From: Psychrobium sp051201665
GTDB taxonomy: Bacteria > Pseudomonadota > Gammaproteobacteria > Enterobacterales > Psychrobiaceae
Direction: 5' to 3'
Length of the DNA: 64,000 nucleotides
Assembly (NCBI RefSeq): GCF_051201665.1
Contig: NZ_CP179210.1
Location: 2,108,001 to 2,172,000 of the forward strand
The notes under the pieces were generated by a model that worked only from the letters and a program-made list of their open reading frames with translations, ran no database searches and was not told where the DNA came from. Positions within the stretch are counted from its first letter, which is position 1, and each line of letters starts with the position of its first letter. Positions 17,847 through 24,968 of this stretch are shown in pieces. The translations under genes and the position numbers were made by a program.

Positions 17847-18631
17847 ATGAAATTTGATGCCAACTCATTGCCCAACGACCCAGAACAACTCAAGAGCATG
17901 CTGCTTGAGTTGCAGTACGTTGTGCAAAAGCAAAATAAAGAGTTAGCGCAGCAAAAGTCTCTCTATCAAGAACTACTTGATGCGTATAACGCCAAGATTG
18001 CCAAAGAATACGGCAAAAAGTCAGAGAAAATGGCAGGGCTGGTGAAGTATTTAACGAAGTAGAAGCTCAATTGGATGACATAGAAACGCTGTCTGACACA
18101 GAAAAAGCGCTCCTCATCGCCAATGATGAACCACACACCGAAAAAGCAAAACCCAAGCGCACACCATTACCCGAGGCCTTACCTCGCAAAGAGGTGGTGG
18201 TTGATTTACACGACGACGCTAAAGTCTGTAGTCACTGTCAAAGTGCGTTACATAAAATGGGTGAAGCAGAAAGTGAAACGCTCGAATTTGTACCTGCTCA
18301 TATCAAGGTTATTAAAACCGTTCGTCCCAAATACGCATGCAGAGCGTGTGAAAAAGAGGGCATACAAAGTGATATCCAGATAGCGCCAATGCCGTCAACT
18401 CCTATCCCTAAAAGTATTGCTACGCCAAGTTTACTCAGTCAAATCATTACCTGTAAGTATCAGTTTGGCTTACCGTTGTATCGACAAGAAACGTGGTTTG
18501 GCGATATCGGCATAACGATTAATCGTAAAACCATGTCAAGTTGGATGCTTCGTTGTAGCGAACTGCTTGAACCGTTGTATGACACACTCAAAATACAGTC
18601 AAATAAACAGTCAAATAAAGGACAGTCATAA
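17847..18631 (+). pseudogene. tnpC: IS66 transposase TnpC, frameshifted and truncated
   Basis: The N-terminal coiled-coil part (17847-18062) runs into a stop after SEKMAGLVKYLTK. With one more G in the GGG near 18035 the frame would read AGAGEVFNEVEAQLDDIETL and join the second part (18071 on). That part holds the IS66 zinc-finger-like region (CSHCQSALHKMG, YACRACEKEG) and the start of the DDE domain (ATPSLLSQIITCKYQFGLPL). It stops at SNKQSNKGQS, created by joint motif copy 5, losing the catalytic half of the usual 500 residues. Confidence 0.85.
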
Positions 18632-18637
18632 AATTTC
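18615..18637 (+). repeat. Joint motif copy 5
   Basis: ATAAAGGACAGTCATAAAAT then TTC. It joins the cut tnpC to a cassette-type boundary (CTTAAACGGAAC, 18638-18649). Directly upstream, ACAGTCAAATAA is repeated in tandem (about 18595-18618). Confidence 0.75.
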
Positions 18638-18671
18638 TTAAACGGAACAGAATAGGGGTTGTTCCATATAT

Positions 18672-18720
18672 TGCACATGTATCATCAATTAGTTAGACTT
18701 GTCTTATTGCATGTACAACT
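18672..18720 (+). promoter_or_regulatory. Probable YefM operator
   Basis: ATGTACAAC (TGTACA at 18712-18717) and a related half GCACATGTAT (18673-18682) sit just before yefM. The TGTACA core is the known YefM-YoeB operator element in E. coli. Autoregulation by the antitoxin is inferred. Confidence 0.45.
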
Positions 18721-18733
18721 AATGAGGTGCGCT

Positions 18734-18988
18734 ATGCGTATAGTATCTTTCACTGAAGCACGAAATGGACTCAAATCTGTCTTGGATAACGTTGTAAATG
18801 ATGTTGATTATACCGTGATAACTCGAAGAGACGCCGAGGATGCAGTTGTTATGTCAATGGAACATTACAATAGCTTAATGGAAACGGTTCATTTATTAAA
18901 GTCACCAGCTAATGCTGCGCATTTATCGAAATCAATAGCGCAATACAATTCCGGTAAAATTCAATATCGAGATCTCACTGATGACTAG
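18734..18988 (+). CDS. yefM: Antitoxin YefM (Phd/YefM family)
   Basis: An 84-residue antitoxin beginning MRIVSFTEARNGLKSVLDNV, with the family core YTVITRRDAEDAVVMSMEHY and a C-terminal toxin-binding tail. The start is set at 18734 because upstream in-frame ATGs lie in the operator region. It overlaps the toxin gene by eight bases, as in yefM-yoeB operons, and would both repress the operon and block YoeB. It sits among cassettes, typical for toxin-antitoxin pairs in integron arrays. Confidence 0.93.
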   Translation: MRIVSFTEARNGLKSVLDNVVNDVDYTVITRRDAEDAVVMSMEHYNSLMETVHLLKSPANAAHLSKSIAQYNSGKIQYRDLTDD

Positions 18989-19241
18989 GCAACTTGCATG
19001 GACGGATGAAGCATGGAGTGATTACATTTATTGGCAAGGACAAGATAAAAAGACGTTAAAGCGAATTAATAAATTAATTAATGATACCAAGCGCACTCCA
19101 TTTGAGGGTATTGGTAAGCCAGAGCCCTTAAAAGAAAATTTATCTGGTTTCTGGTCTAGGCGTATAGATGAAACTAATCGTTTAGTGTATGCCGTATCAG
19201 ATTCGTATTTAACGTTAATCTCCTGTCGTTATCACTACTAG
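18981..19241 (+). CDS. yoeB: Toxin YoeB, ribosome-dependent mRNA endonuclease
   Basis: An 86-residue RelE-superfamily toxin. The start LAWTDEAWSDYIYWQGQDKK, the middle TPFEGIGKPEPLKENLSGFW, SRRIDETNRLVY and the C-terminal CRYHY are standard YoeB, including the glutamate, arginine and penultimate histidine of the active site. It cuts mRNA in the ribosomal A site and is neutralised by YefM. It looks intact. A possible attC left arm (TTAACAACTGCAT) follows at 19253. Confidence 0.95.
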   Translation: MTRQLAWTDEAWSDYIYWQGQDKKTLKRINKLINDTKRTPFEGIGKPEPLKENLSGFWSRRIDETNRLVYAVSDSYLTLISCRYHY

Positions 19242-19310
19242 CGAAGTAAGATAGTTAACAACTGCATAAAAAAGCTTCTCCACATGACTAGCGCTTTCTA
19301 TTCAATAAAA

Positions 19311-19334
19311 AAAGCCTCGAATTATCGAGGCTTT
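19311..19334 (-). terminator. Terminator for the dapA fragment
   Basis: A 10-bp stem (AAAGCCTCGA with TCGAGGCTTT, loop ATTA) followed on the minus strand by a run of T. It lies downstream of the dapA-like fragment, matching the smaller hairpin after the full-length gene at 27908-27926. Confidence 0.7.
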
Positions 19335-19358
19335 AAGTTTCAAATGTTAATATCAACC

Positions 19359-19617
19359 ACTAATCCAACAAATCAAGCACCGCTAGGCGTTCTTTGGCTA
19401 GCGCGTATCCTGCTCGAACATCTTCGATTTGTGCTTCAGTTAATTTCTTACCAAGCGTGCGAAGGCCGCCTGTGGCGTCGTTGTGATGAATACCGAATGC
19501 AAACTTTAGGTATTCTAACAGCAGAGGTTGCGCGTCTAAGTATGAAATAGGATTCATGGCACGAGAGATTTTGTTTGCTTGTGCCCATTCACCGTTATTG
19601 ACGTATTCTTGCATGGT
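19359..19617 (-). pseudogene. 3' fragment of a dapA-like gene (second copy)
   Basis: The last 84 codons of the DHDPS-family gene whose full copy is at 27938-28909. I count about 14 differences over about 258 bases. Its start-proximal side is cut at about 19617 by joint motif copy 6, which is followed by a copy of the putA tail. It has no separate function. Confidence 0.92.
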
Positions 19618-19621
19618 GAGT

Positions 19622-19642
19622 TAAAGGACAGTCATTAAATTT
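19622..19642 (+). repeat. Joint motif copy 6 at the dapA-putA joint
   Basis: TAAAGGACAGTCATTAAATT then T. On its left is a dapA 3' fragment, on its right a putA 3' fragment; neither parent gene has the motif at that position. Confidence 0.85.
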
Positions 19643-19775
19643 ATCAGTACCTACACCACAGCCGCAGGCGGTAACGCATCACTAATGACCATGGAAATTG
19701 AAGAATAATTAGCGTTATTTTTTACTTTTTAAAGTGAGATAGGGAAGGCCGAAATCGATTGATTTCGGCCTTTTT
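19643..19775 (+). pseudogene. 3' tail of putA with its terminator (second copy)
   Basis: ATCAGTACCTACACCACAGC and following bases reproduce the last 60 bases of putA (about 9145-9206), the 36-base spacer and the terminator stem (19745-19756 with 19761-19772), with scattered differences. The stop codon is retained. Downstream, the sequence resumes, after the IS3 insertion, as the leader also found at 9477. Confidence 0.9.
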
Positions 19776-19793
19776 TTGTTAATGCTGTAGTGG

Positions 19794-20700
19794 TCAACTA
19801 ATTTTGGTCACGGTTTTGTAAGTTTTCCAGTATCTCTGTTCCGATTCATTTGGAGTTAAACCGCCATTATATTGATGAGGCCTGACGTTACTATAATATC
19901 CTGTAATATAATTCACTACTGCCGCCTTGGCTTGCACTAAAGATTGATAACCTACAGTGGGCATCCATTCTGTTTTAAAACTCCTAAAGAATCTTTCCAT
20001 CGGTGCGTTATCCCAACAGTTTCCTCGTCTGCTCATGCTTTGCTTGATTTGATATCGCCAAAGTAATTGACGATATTTCTTACTCGTATAATGACAGCCT
20101 TGATCTGAATGAAACATCACGCCTTTTGGTCTCCCTCGTGACTCAAAAGCCATTGTTAATGCTTGGCTAGTTAGCGCTGTATCAGGTGAGTAAGACATCG
20201 CCCAACCAATAGGTTTTCTGGCGAACAAATCAATCACAACGGCTAAATAACACCAACGATTACCTGCCCATATAAAAGTCACATCTCCACACCAAACTTG
20301 ATTGGGTTCGCTAACAACAAATTGTCTGTCTAAGTGATTCGGTATCGCTGCGTGCTCATTTCCACCTCGCTTATAAGCATGCTTAGGTATCTGACAACTC
20401 ACTAGGCCAAGCTTTTTCATAATGCGGTTTGCTCGGTAGCGGCTTAATGGCATATCTCTAGTCGTTGCTATCTGAGCTACGCTTCTGGCTCCTGCTGATT
20501 CGCCACTTTCCGAGAAAATAGCGCGAACCATTAATTCTGCTTTTAAGTGCTTATGACTGGCGTTTTTTGAATTTTTACGCCAGTAACCATAGCTACTACG
20601 ATGAATATCAAAGACTTCACAGACTGTTTTTACATCATAGCTCTCTTGTAACGCCTGGACTATTTCAAATTGTCTAGGGAGTCTGACATCAAGAGAGCTG
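19794..20700 (-). CDS. IS3-family transposase OrfB (frameshift-expressed)
   Basis: DDE transposase: VVSEPNQVWCGDVTFIWAGN (first D), VMFHSDQGCHYTSKKYR (second D) and NAPMERFFRSFKTEW (E). The frame extends upstream of ATG 20531 as LPRQFEIVQALQESYDVKTV into the end of orfA. It is therefore probably made as an OrfAB fusion by -1 frameshifting at the A6G slippery site at 20705-20711. The exact start of a separate OrfB is uncertain. Confidence 0.93.
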
Positions 20701-20971
20701 TAGCCTTTTTTAGTATTTCTTTTTCTAATTCAATCCGTTTTATGCGTTTTTCGAGTTCTTTAATTTTTATTTGTTCAGGTGTTAATGCAGTCGGTTGGTC
20801 TGCTATACCGTTTCGCTCTTTCTTTAATTGTCGTGCCCATTTATCAATGGCTGATTTACTCACTCCGACGGCTTCGGAAGCTTCTCTGACAGAGTATCCT
20901 TCATCAACAACAAGTTGAGCTGTTTCGAGTTTAAATTCTGCTGAATAAGTTGGTCTTGTTCTAGTATTCAT
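20660..20971 (-). CDS. IS3-family OrfA (helix-turn-helix, leucine zipper)
   Basis: About 103 residues from MNTRTRPTYSAEFKLETAQL (start at 20971; an earlier ATG at 21007 is also open but lies close to the terminal repeat). It has the helix-turn-helix YSVREASEAVGVSKSAIDKW and a leucine-zipper-like coiled coil (IKELEKRIKRIELEKEILKK). The A AAA AAG slip site falls inside the ILKKA codons at 20705-20711. OrfA binds the ends and regulates transposition. Confidence 0.92.
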   Translation of the reverse strand: MNTRTRPTYSAEFKLETAQLVVDEGYSVREASEAVGVSKSAIDKWARQLKKERNGIADQPTALTPEQIKIKELEKRIKRIELEKEILKKATALLMSDSLDNLK

Positions 20972-21043
20972 TGATTCACCTAAAGTTGATGAGGCGTATG
21001 ATAACACCTCTATTTAAGTGACCAAATTCACTGTACCACTACA

Positions 21044-21278
21044 TGCACGCTTTCCCCAAGTAAAAAAGACATTGAAAACATAATGAAAAATTTAGTCCAA
21101 TATAAATAACTTTTTTCAGTTTGTAGGCTAAATCGCTTAACTCGTATTACATCGCGAAGTTACTGGAAAAAAGAGGTTTATATGAAAAATCAATTTTTTG
21201 TGGAAGGTGAGCACAACAATACTTGCTTTCTTCATTGTATTATTTGTAATCAATTGATTTTCATTACTAAATTTTTAT
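21044..21278 (+). other. Third leader-like segment and small frame, cut by IS66
   Basis: TGCACGCTTTCCCCAAG and ACATTGAAAACA repeat the start of the leader at 9477-9515, but the hairpin is absent because the putA terminator copy joins directly. A ribosome-site-like AAAGAGG precedes ATG 21182 (MKNQFFVEGEHNN...), a frame broken by the IS66 element at 21279. I do not recognise the protein. Confidence 0.45.
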
Positions 21279-22824
21279 GTAACTACTCAGCAGGGGGGAA
21301 GATATTTGGTAGTGCTCCGTTTAATAATAATGACAAAGCAGTAGACGCACTGACCCCTTGTTTTTTACAACTTGACAGGTAGCTTCTAAGGCCAAAAAAC
21401 ATGACGGAACCATGCTTGCTTCTAAAGCAGCCCGATATCTTTTGCTGAACTTTCACCATTCTCAAATCATTTTCACCCTGATTGTTCGTGAAAGGCACAA
21501 TTTTATCCACCATAAATCTGAGTACATCATCTTCGTAACTCTGTAATCGCTCTAATAAATTGCGCGATTTTGATTTCTTAGGGCGTCCACGTTTCCCGAC
21601 GATTATCGCTGGCGGAGGGCTTTCGTGTTCACCCTCTTTTAAAATATCTCGATATTGAAGGCGACTCATTAATTGTCTTTTGTCGCTAATCACTCCACCG
21701 CTATCTTCAACTTCCTGATTAAGCTCTATTAAAAAAATACGCATCGTTTCAGCCCAGCTCTTGCCATCCTGTTCGTATGCACGTGTGAGTTCTCGCAGAT
21801 GATGAGCATTGCATAAAGCATGTTGACAATCATAACGATAGTACGGCTTCCAGTGTTCATGACACATCACACCAGTGAAGTCGGGTAGTATTCCAATGGC
21901 ATTGATGGCATCACAACCTCGTTTCTCATGAGCCGATAGATAGGTCCATTTTAATGATGATGCATTGTGTAACCATTGACGTTGACCGTTAATGTTAATG
22001 CCTGTTTCATCAGCATGAAGCACTGATTCATGCTTCAAACTTTCCTTGATGAATTCAAGCGCATTCGTCTCATCGAGATGACGGTAAGCTGTATTAATGA
22101 AGTTGTACAGACTGCCACTACTCAGTGGAATGTTAAGTTGGTCGGTAAAATATTCACGAATACGCTCGTAAGGGAGTAGCTGATATTGAGACAAGTAAAC
22201 CGCGTGAGCCTTTAGCCCATTACCATATTGAATTCGACTATTAACCCCCGTTGGAAATGGAGCAACGAATCGCTTACCAAATTCGTTTTCAAGAATTTGG
22301 GCTTGGTATTGAGTTACGACGCGCTTAAACTCTATATCCACTACCTGACGGGTTTCCACCCCCATATCGGTATAACTCCCTGGTGGTAATAGCGTTCTAT
22401 CAAGAACTATTTTATGGTTGATATCAGGTCGTTCATCAAGCGGTAAAGTTGTTCCTTTATGACCGAGTTGCCCACCCGATGCATTTGAACTATTAGCGTT
22501 AGGCTTCTTTTTTCGATTAGGATCTGATGATGGTGGTTTACTGCTATTTCGACTGTTAAGGCCTAACCGTTGGGACAATAAAGTGACGATAAGCAACAAT
22601 AAATCGATAGCGGCACGCATTGATGGGGACAATGTTTTATCCGTCTCAATTTGCTTTTTTATGTTGTCGATATTTTTTTCAATATCGATGCCGCTTATTT
22701 TCATTGCTCAAACTACTGAATAGAGAGACCCATAGAATAACGGCTCAGAATGATCAAGCAAGTCGATCATTTTTTATTTTTCAATTAATTTAAAACACTA
22801 ACTTTGAAGTGCTGAGTAGTTACC
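21279..22824 (-). mobile_element. IS66-family element with single transposase gene
   Basis: Terminal repeats GTAACTACTCAGCA (21279-21292) and its complement (22810-22823) enclose one transposase gene. ATTTTTAT flanks the element (21271-21278 and 22825-22832, with one extra C at 22824), an 8-bp duplication as is usual for IS66. It interrupts a leader-like segment. The gene's stop codon lies inside the left terminal repeat. Confidence 0.88.
21283..22704 (-). CDS. IS66-family transposase (TnpC type)
   Basis: A 473-residue protein: an N-terminal coiled coil, SRNSSKPPSSDPNRKKK, the zinc-binding-like middle region, and the DDE domain with VLHADETGI, CQHALCNAHHLREL and NQGENDLRMVKVQQKISGCF. Length and motifs are complete. 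tnpA and tnpB are absent, as in the smaller IS66 subgroup. Probably functional. Confidence 0.95.
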   Translation of the reverse strand: MKISGIDIEKNIDNIKKQIETDKTLSPSMRAAIDLLLLIVTLLSQRLGLNSRNSSKPPSSDPNRKKKPNANSSNASGGQLGHKGTTLPLDERPDINHKIVLDRTLLPPGSYTDMGVETRQVVDIEFKRVVTQYQAQILENEFGKRFVAPFPTGVNSRIQYGNGLKAHAVYLSQYQLLPYERIREYFTDQLNIPLSSGSLYNFINTAYRHLDETNALEFIKESLKHESVLHADETGININGQRQWLHNASSLKWTYLSAHEKRGCDAINAIGILPDFTGVMCHEHWKPYYRYDCQHALCNAHHLRELTRAYEQDGKSWAETMRIFLIELNQEVEDSGGVISDKRQLMSRLQYRDILKEGEHESPPPAIIVGKRGRPKKSKSRNLLERLQSYEDDVLRFMVDKIVPFTNNQGENDLRMVKVQQKISGCFRSKHGSVMFFGLRSYLSSCKKQGVSASTALSLLLNGALPNIFPPAE

Positions 22825-22835
22825 ATTTTTATATG

Positions 22836-23021
22836 ATTGCGTCATACTCAGCGCAGGCATGCTGAGTATGACGCAATGCTTAGTTTCTACAAAAATAATG
22901 ATGAATCCGTGCTGTTTTTCACAATATTAAACCTTTGACATATAATAGTTTTATTATTATTCTTGGTCTTAATTTTTAATGCCATAATCCGTTACTATCG
23001 TGAATTATGGATAATATACTG
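22836..23021 (+). other. Second cassette-array leader: 17-bp hairpin, promoter, junction
   Basis: A perfect 17-bp inverted repeat (22836-22852 with 22861-22877; arm ATTGCGTCATACTCAGC, loop 8 nt). It is followed 59 bases on by TTGACA (22935-22940), a 17-bp spacer and TATTCT (22958-22963). The segment ends at CTGTTATATGC (from 23020), the cassette boundary. The layout matches 9437-9620: same outer stem TTGCGTCATAC, promoter at 58/59 bases and boundary at 144/145 bases from the hairpin. The inner stem differs with compensating changes. Confidence 0.6.
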
Positions 23022-23042
23022 TTATATGCAAAGGAGTGTTCA

Positions 23043-23336
23043 GTGTTTATCGTATCTTTAACATACAAATCAGAGTTATCTGAAGTTGATAAGCTTATCA
23101 ATGAGCATGTCATGTTTCTGGAAAAGTATTATGCTTCAGGAAAATTCATAGCATCTGGTCGTAAAGTACCCCGAACTGGTGGAATAATCTTAGTTAATGC
23201 ATCTAACAAAGCTGAGGTGGATGGAATCATAAAAGAAGACCCATTTTACATTGCAAACGTGGCAAACTACGAAATTACCGAGTTTGTTCCAACAATGGCG
23301 TCAAAAGAGTTCGAATCAATCAAAAATTGCATATAA
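23043..23336 (+). CDS. YCII-domain protein, integron cassette
   Basis: The start is GTG 23043 after a strong AAGGAG site; this gives MFIVSLTYKSELSEVDKLIN, the usual YCII opening, whereas the ATG at 23007 lies before the cassette boundary. The family core FLEKYYASGKFIASGRKVPR then TGGIILVNASNK is clear. YCII proteins are small ferredoxin-like-fold enzymes, mostly of unknown function. Boundary GTTATATGC at 23021 and attC at 23334 define a complete cassette, and the leader promoter at 22935 would drive it. Confidence 0.88.
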   Translation: MFIVSLTYKSELSEVDKLINEHVMFLEKYYASGKFIASGRKVPRTGGIILVNASNKAEVDGIIKEDPFYIANVANYEITEFVPTMASKEFESIKNCI

Positions 23337-23430
23337 CAAGTGCCTAAACCAAAGGACGCAAAACAGCAGGCTTGCGCTCCTTCGTCGCTAATTTTAGCCA
23401 AGCATTTAAGCGCCCATTAGTAAGGCGTTA
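23334..23430 (+). other. Integron attC recombination site
   Basis: Begins TAACAAGTGCCTAAACC and ends AGCGCCCATTAGTAAGGCGTTA. The ends are imperfect complements and the right end has the canonical GGCGTTA with G^TTA crossover at 23427. It shares CTCCTTCGTCGCTAATTTT with the attC at 10914-11005. This is the clearest attC in the window. Confidence 0.88.
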
Positions 23431-23468
23431 TATGCCTTTTGATTGCAGCCTCAATTCTGGAGTGTAAA

Positions 23469-24329
23469 TTGTCACAGGGAAAAGTATCTTTAACAAAGGA
23501 AGTTAGTTTATATCTTCTTTTAACGTTTTCTTTTAGTTCAATATTCTATTATTGGATCTCTGTAAGTGATAATGGCTGGCTAACCTTTGGATTAATGTGG
23601 TGTCCTGGAGTGGCATCAATAATTACCTATTTATTAATTAACAAAACTATCAAAGGTTTCTATTTTGGCTTTGGGAAAATTTCATATCTATTTATTAGCT
23701 TTTTTATTCCTATAGTCTCGTTAATTATTGTTTATGGGGCTATTTGGGTAACTGAGCTTGGAAGTTTCAAAGGCTTTGAATCTAACTTCATGACTAAATT
23801 ATCGTTCATACCTATGATGTTACTTATTCTTGAAGGTAGTTTTTATTCTGGTCGTTCAGCTCTAGGTGAGGAAATTGGCTGGCGAGGTTACCTTACTCCT
23901 CGATTGTTAGAGAATTACACTCCCAATCAAGTATCTCTTTTTGTTGGTATAATTTGGTCTGTGTGGCACTTTCCACTAATTCTTACTGGTAATTATGGTA
24001 CTGGTTCACCTATATTTTTTCAGCTTTTCTGTTTTACTTTAATGCTTACTGGTAATACATATATTTATACTTGGTTTCGTATAAAGTCTGGTAGCTTATG
24101 GACTGGATGTTTTATACATACAAGTCATAACTTGTTCATATTTCATGTATTCAATGATTTAACAAAGAGTAATGAAATAACACCATATTTTATTGACGAA
24201 ACAGGTGCAATATTTGCCATATATGGTTTAATATTAATTCTAGCATTTCAACGATTTGGCTGGGATTGGCCTAGTGGTTTAAAACGGCATATAACACATA
24301 TGAGCCCTTCTCGAGTCAATAGGCATTAG
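23469..24329 (+). CDS. CPBP-family intramembrane metalloprotease, cassette-borne
   Basis: A polytopic membrane protein of the CPBP (Abi/CAAX-protease) family. The glutamate pair and arginine are in LGEEIGWRGYLTPRL, with the first histidine in IWSVWHFPLIL and the second in CFIHTSHNLFIF. TTG 23469 after a CTGGAG site is the likely start; the frame is open to 23439. It directly follows the attC at 23334-23430 and so is the next cassette. Substrate is unknown; relatives act in prenyl-protein processing or bacteriocin immunity. An attC-like start (ATAACACATATGAGCCC) overlaps its end. Confidence 0.88.
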   Translation: MSQGKVSLTKEVSLYLLLTFSFSSIFYYWISVSDNGWLTFGLMWCPGVASIITYLLINKTIKGFYFGFGKISYLFISFFIPIVSLIIVYGAIWVTELGSFKGFESNFMTKLSFIPMMLLILEGSFYSGRSALGEEIGWRGYLTPRLLENYTPNQVSLFVGIIWSVWHFPLILTGNYGTGSPIFFQLFCFTLMLTGNTYIYTWFRIKSGSLWTGCFIHTSHNLFIFHVFNDLTKSNEITPYFIDETGAIFAIYGLILILAFQRFGWDWPSGLKRHITHMSPSRVNRH

Positions 24330-24364
24330 TAACTTCTTCGGCCGCGTAGCGGTCGATTGTCTAA

Positions 24365-24521
24365 TACCAATTGCATTAAATATTTGCCCACTTGTACTTG
24401 TTAAAATTAACTAAAATGGCGTTGCTCTCAATCCTAATAGCCAGCTATTAGTCAATCGAGCGCCTTGTTTTAGCTGATTTTCTCTACGCACAACAAGATC
24501 ACTTACTTAATGCAATTGGTA
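24365..24521 (+). repeat. MITE copy A
   Basis: A 157-bp element with terminal repeats TACCAATTGCATTAA and its complement, flanked by TAA on both sides. It has no gene. Copies B (33253-33409) and C (35635-35794) are nearly identical. The transposase that moves it is not identified in this window. Confidence 0.9.
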
Positions 24522-24968
24522 TAATCAATTAACTTTATTTGTTTACTTCGTCTGTCATTATTGCTGTTAATTACTTACAGCAAACACATATTGAGGCTCT
24601 CTTAATGCGATCTCATCGCTGCCTTTGCTTTACCATCCTTGAGTGCGTTAAAGGGGCACTACGAATAAATGGATTTATGAGGTAGAGCGACGCAGGAAGC
24701 CAAAGCCGAGACATTCATCGGTTAACCTTAATCTAGCATCATTCAAGTGACGGGCTTACGATATTTCGTATCCAGTTAGTACCGAGCTTAGTTAAGGTGT
24801 AAGCAACTAAATTTAATTGTGATGCACGCTGATGGAGCGTCTAATCAAGCGCACGGGGTCTAGCGTAGAGGTACACAAACTCGATGTTGTGAAAGTTATT
24901 GGTACTCGCGAGTTTGATGGGTACTCAGCTTTGCCCAGTTAGACGTTCGAGCTCACTCCATCACGTGA
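24522..24968. other. Gene-free stretch downstream of the IS110 remnant
   Basis: No convincing reading frame on either strand. It contains several short complementary segments, for example TACTCGCGAGTTTGATGGGTA near 24900 read as TACTCGCGAGT then TTGATGGGTA, and may include the non-coding end of the IS110-type element. I could not assign a known RNA. Confidence 0.3.

Larger units (their letters stand above)
17031..18614 (+). mobile_element. IS66-family element, 3' truncated
   Basis: The left end GTAAGCGTCTCGCCAAAGAC matches the usual IS66 terminal repeat and interrupts the ISAs1 transposase gene. Inside lie tnpA (broken), tnpB (intact) and tnpC (frameshifted and truncated). The right half is missing: tnpC ends at joint motif copy 5. 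With no right end this copy cannot move by itself. Confidence 0.85.
19786..21043 (-). mobile_element. IS3-family element, complete, 3-bp target duplication
   Basis: Terminal repeats TGTAGTGGTCAACTAATTTT (left) and TGTAGTGGTACAGTGAATTT (right, on the other strand) enclose orfA and orfB on the minus strand. TGC flanks both ends (19783-19785 and 21044-21046). Removing the element and one TGC gives AATGCACGCTTTC, which is found intact at 9476-9488. Length 1258 bp is typical. No lesion is seen, so it may be active. Confidence 0.93.

Noticed and set aside
24600..24760. A riboswitch or other known RNA downstream of the MITE
   Set aside because: Some short complementary pieces, but no core motif of a family that I could recognise.
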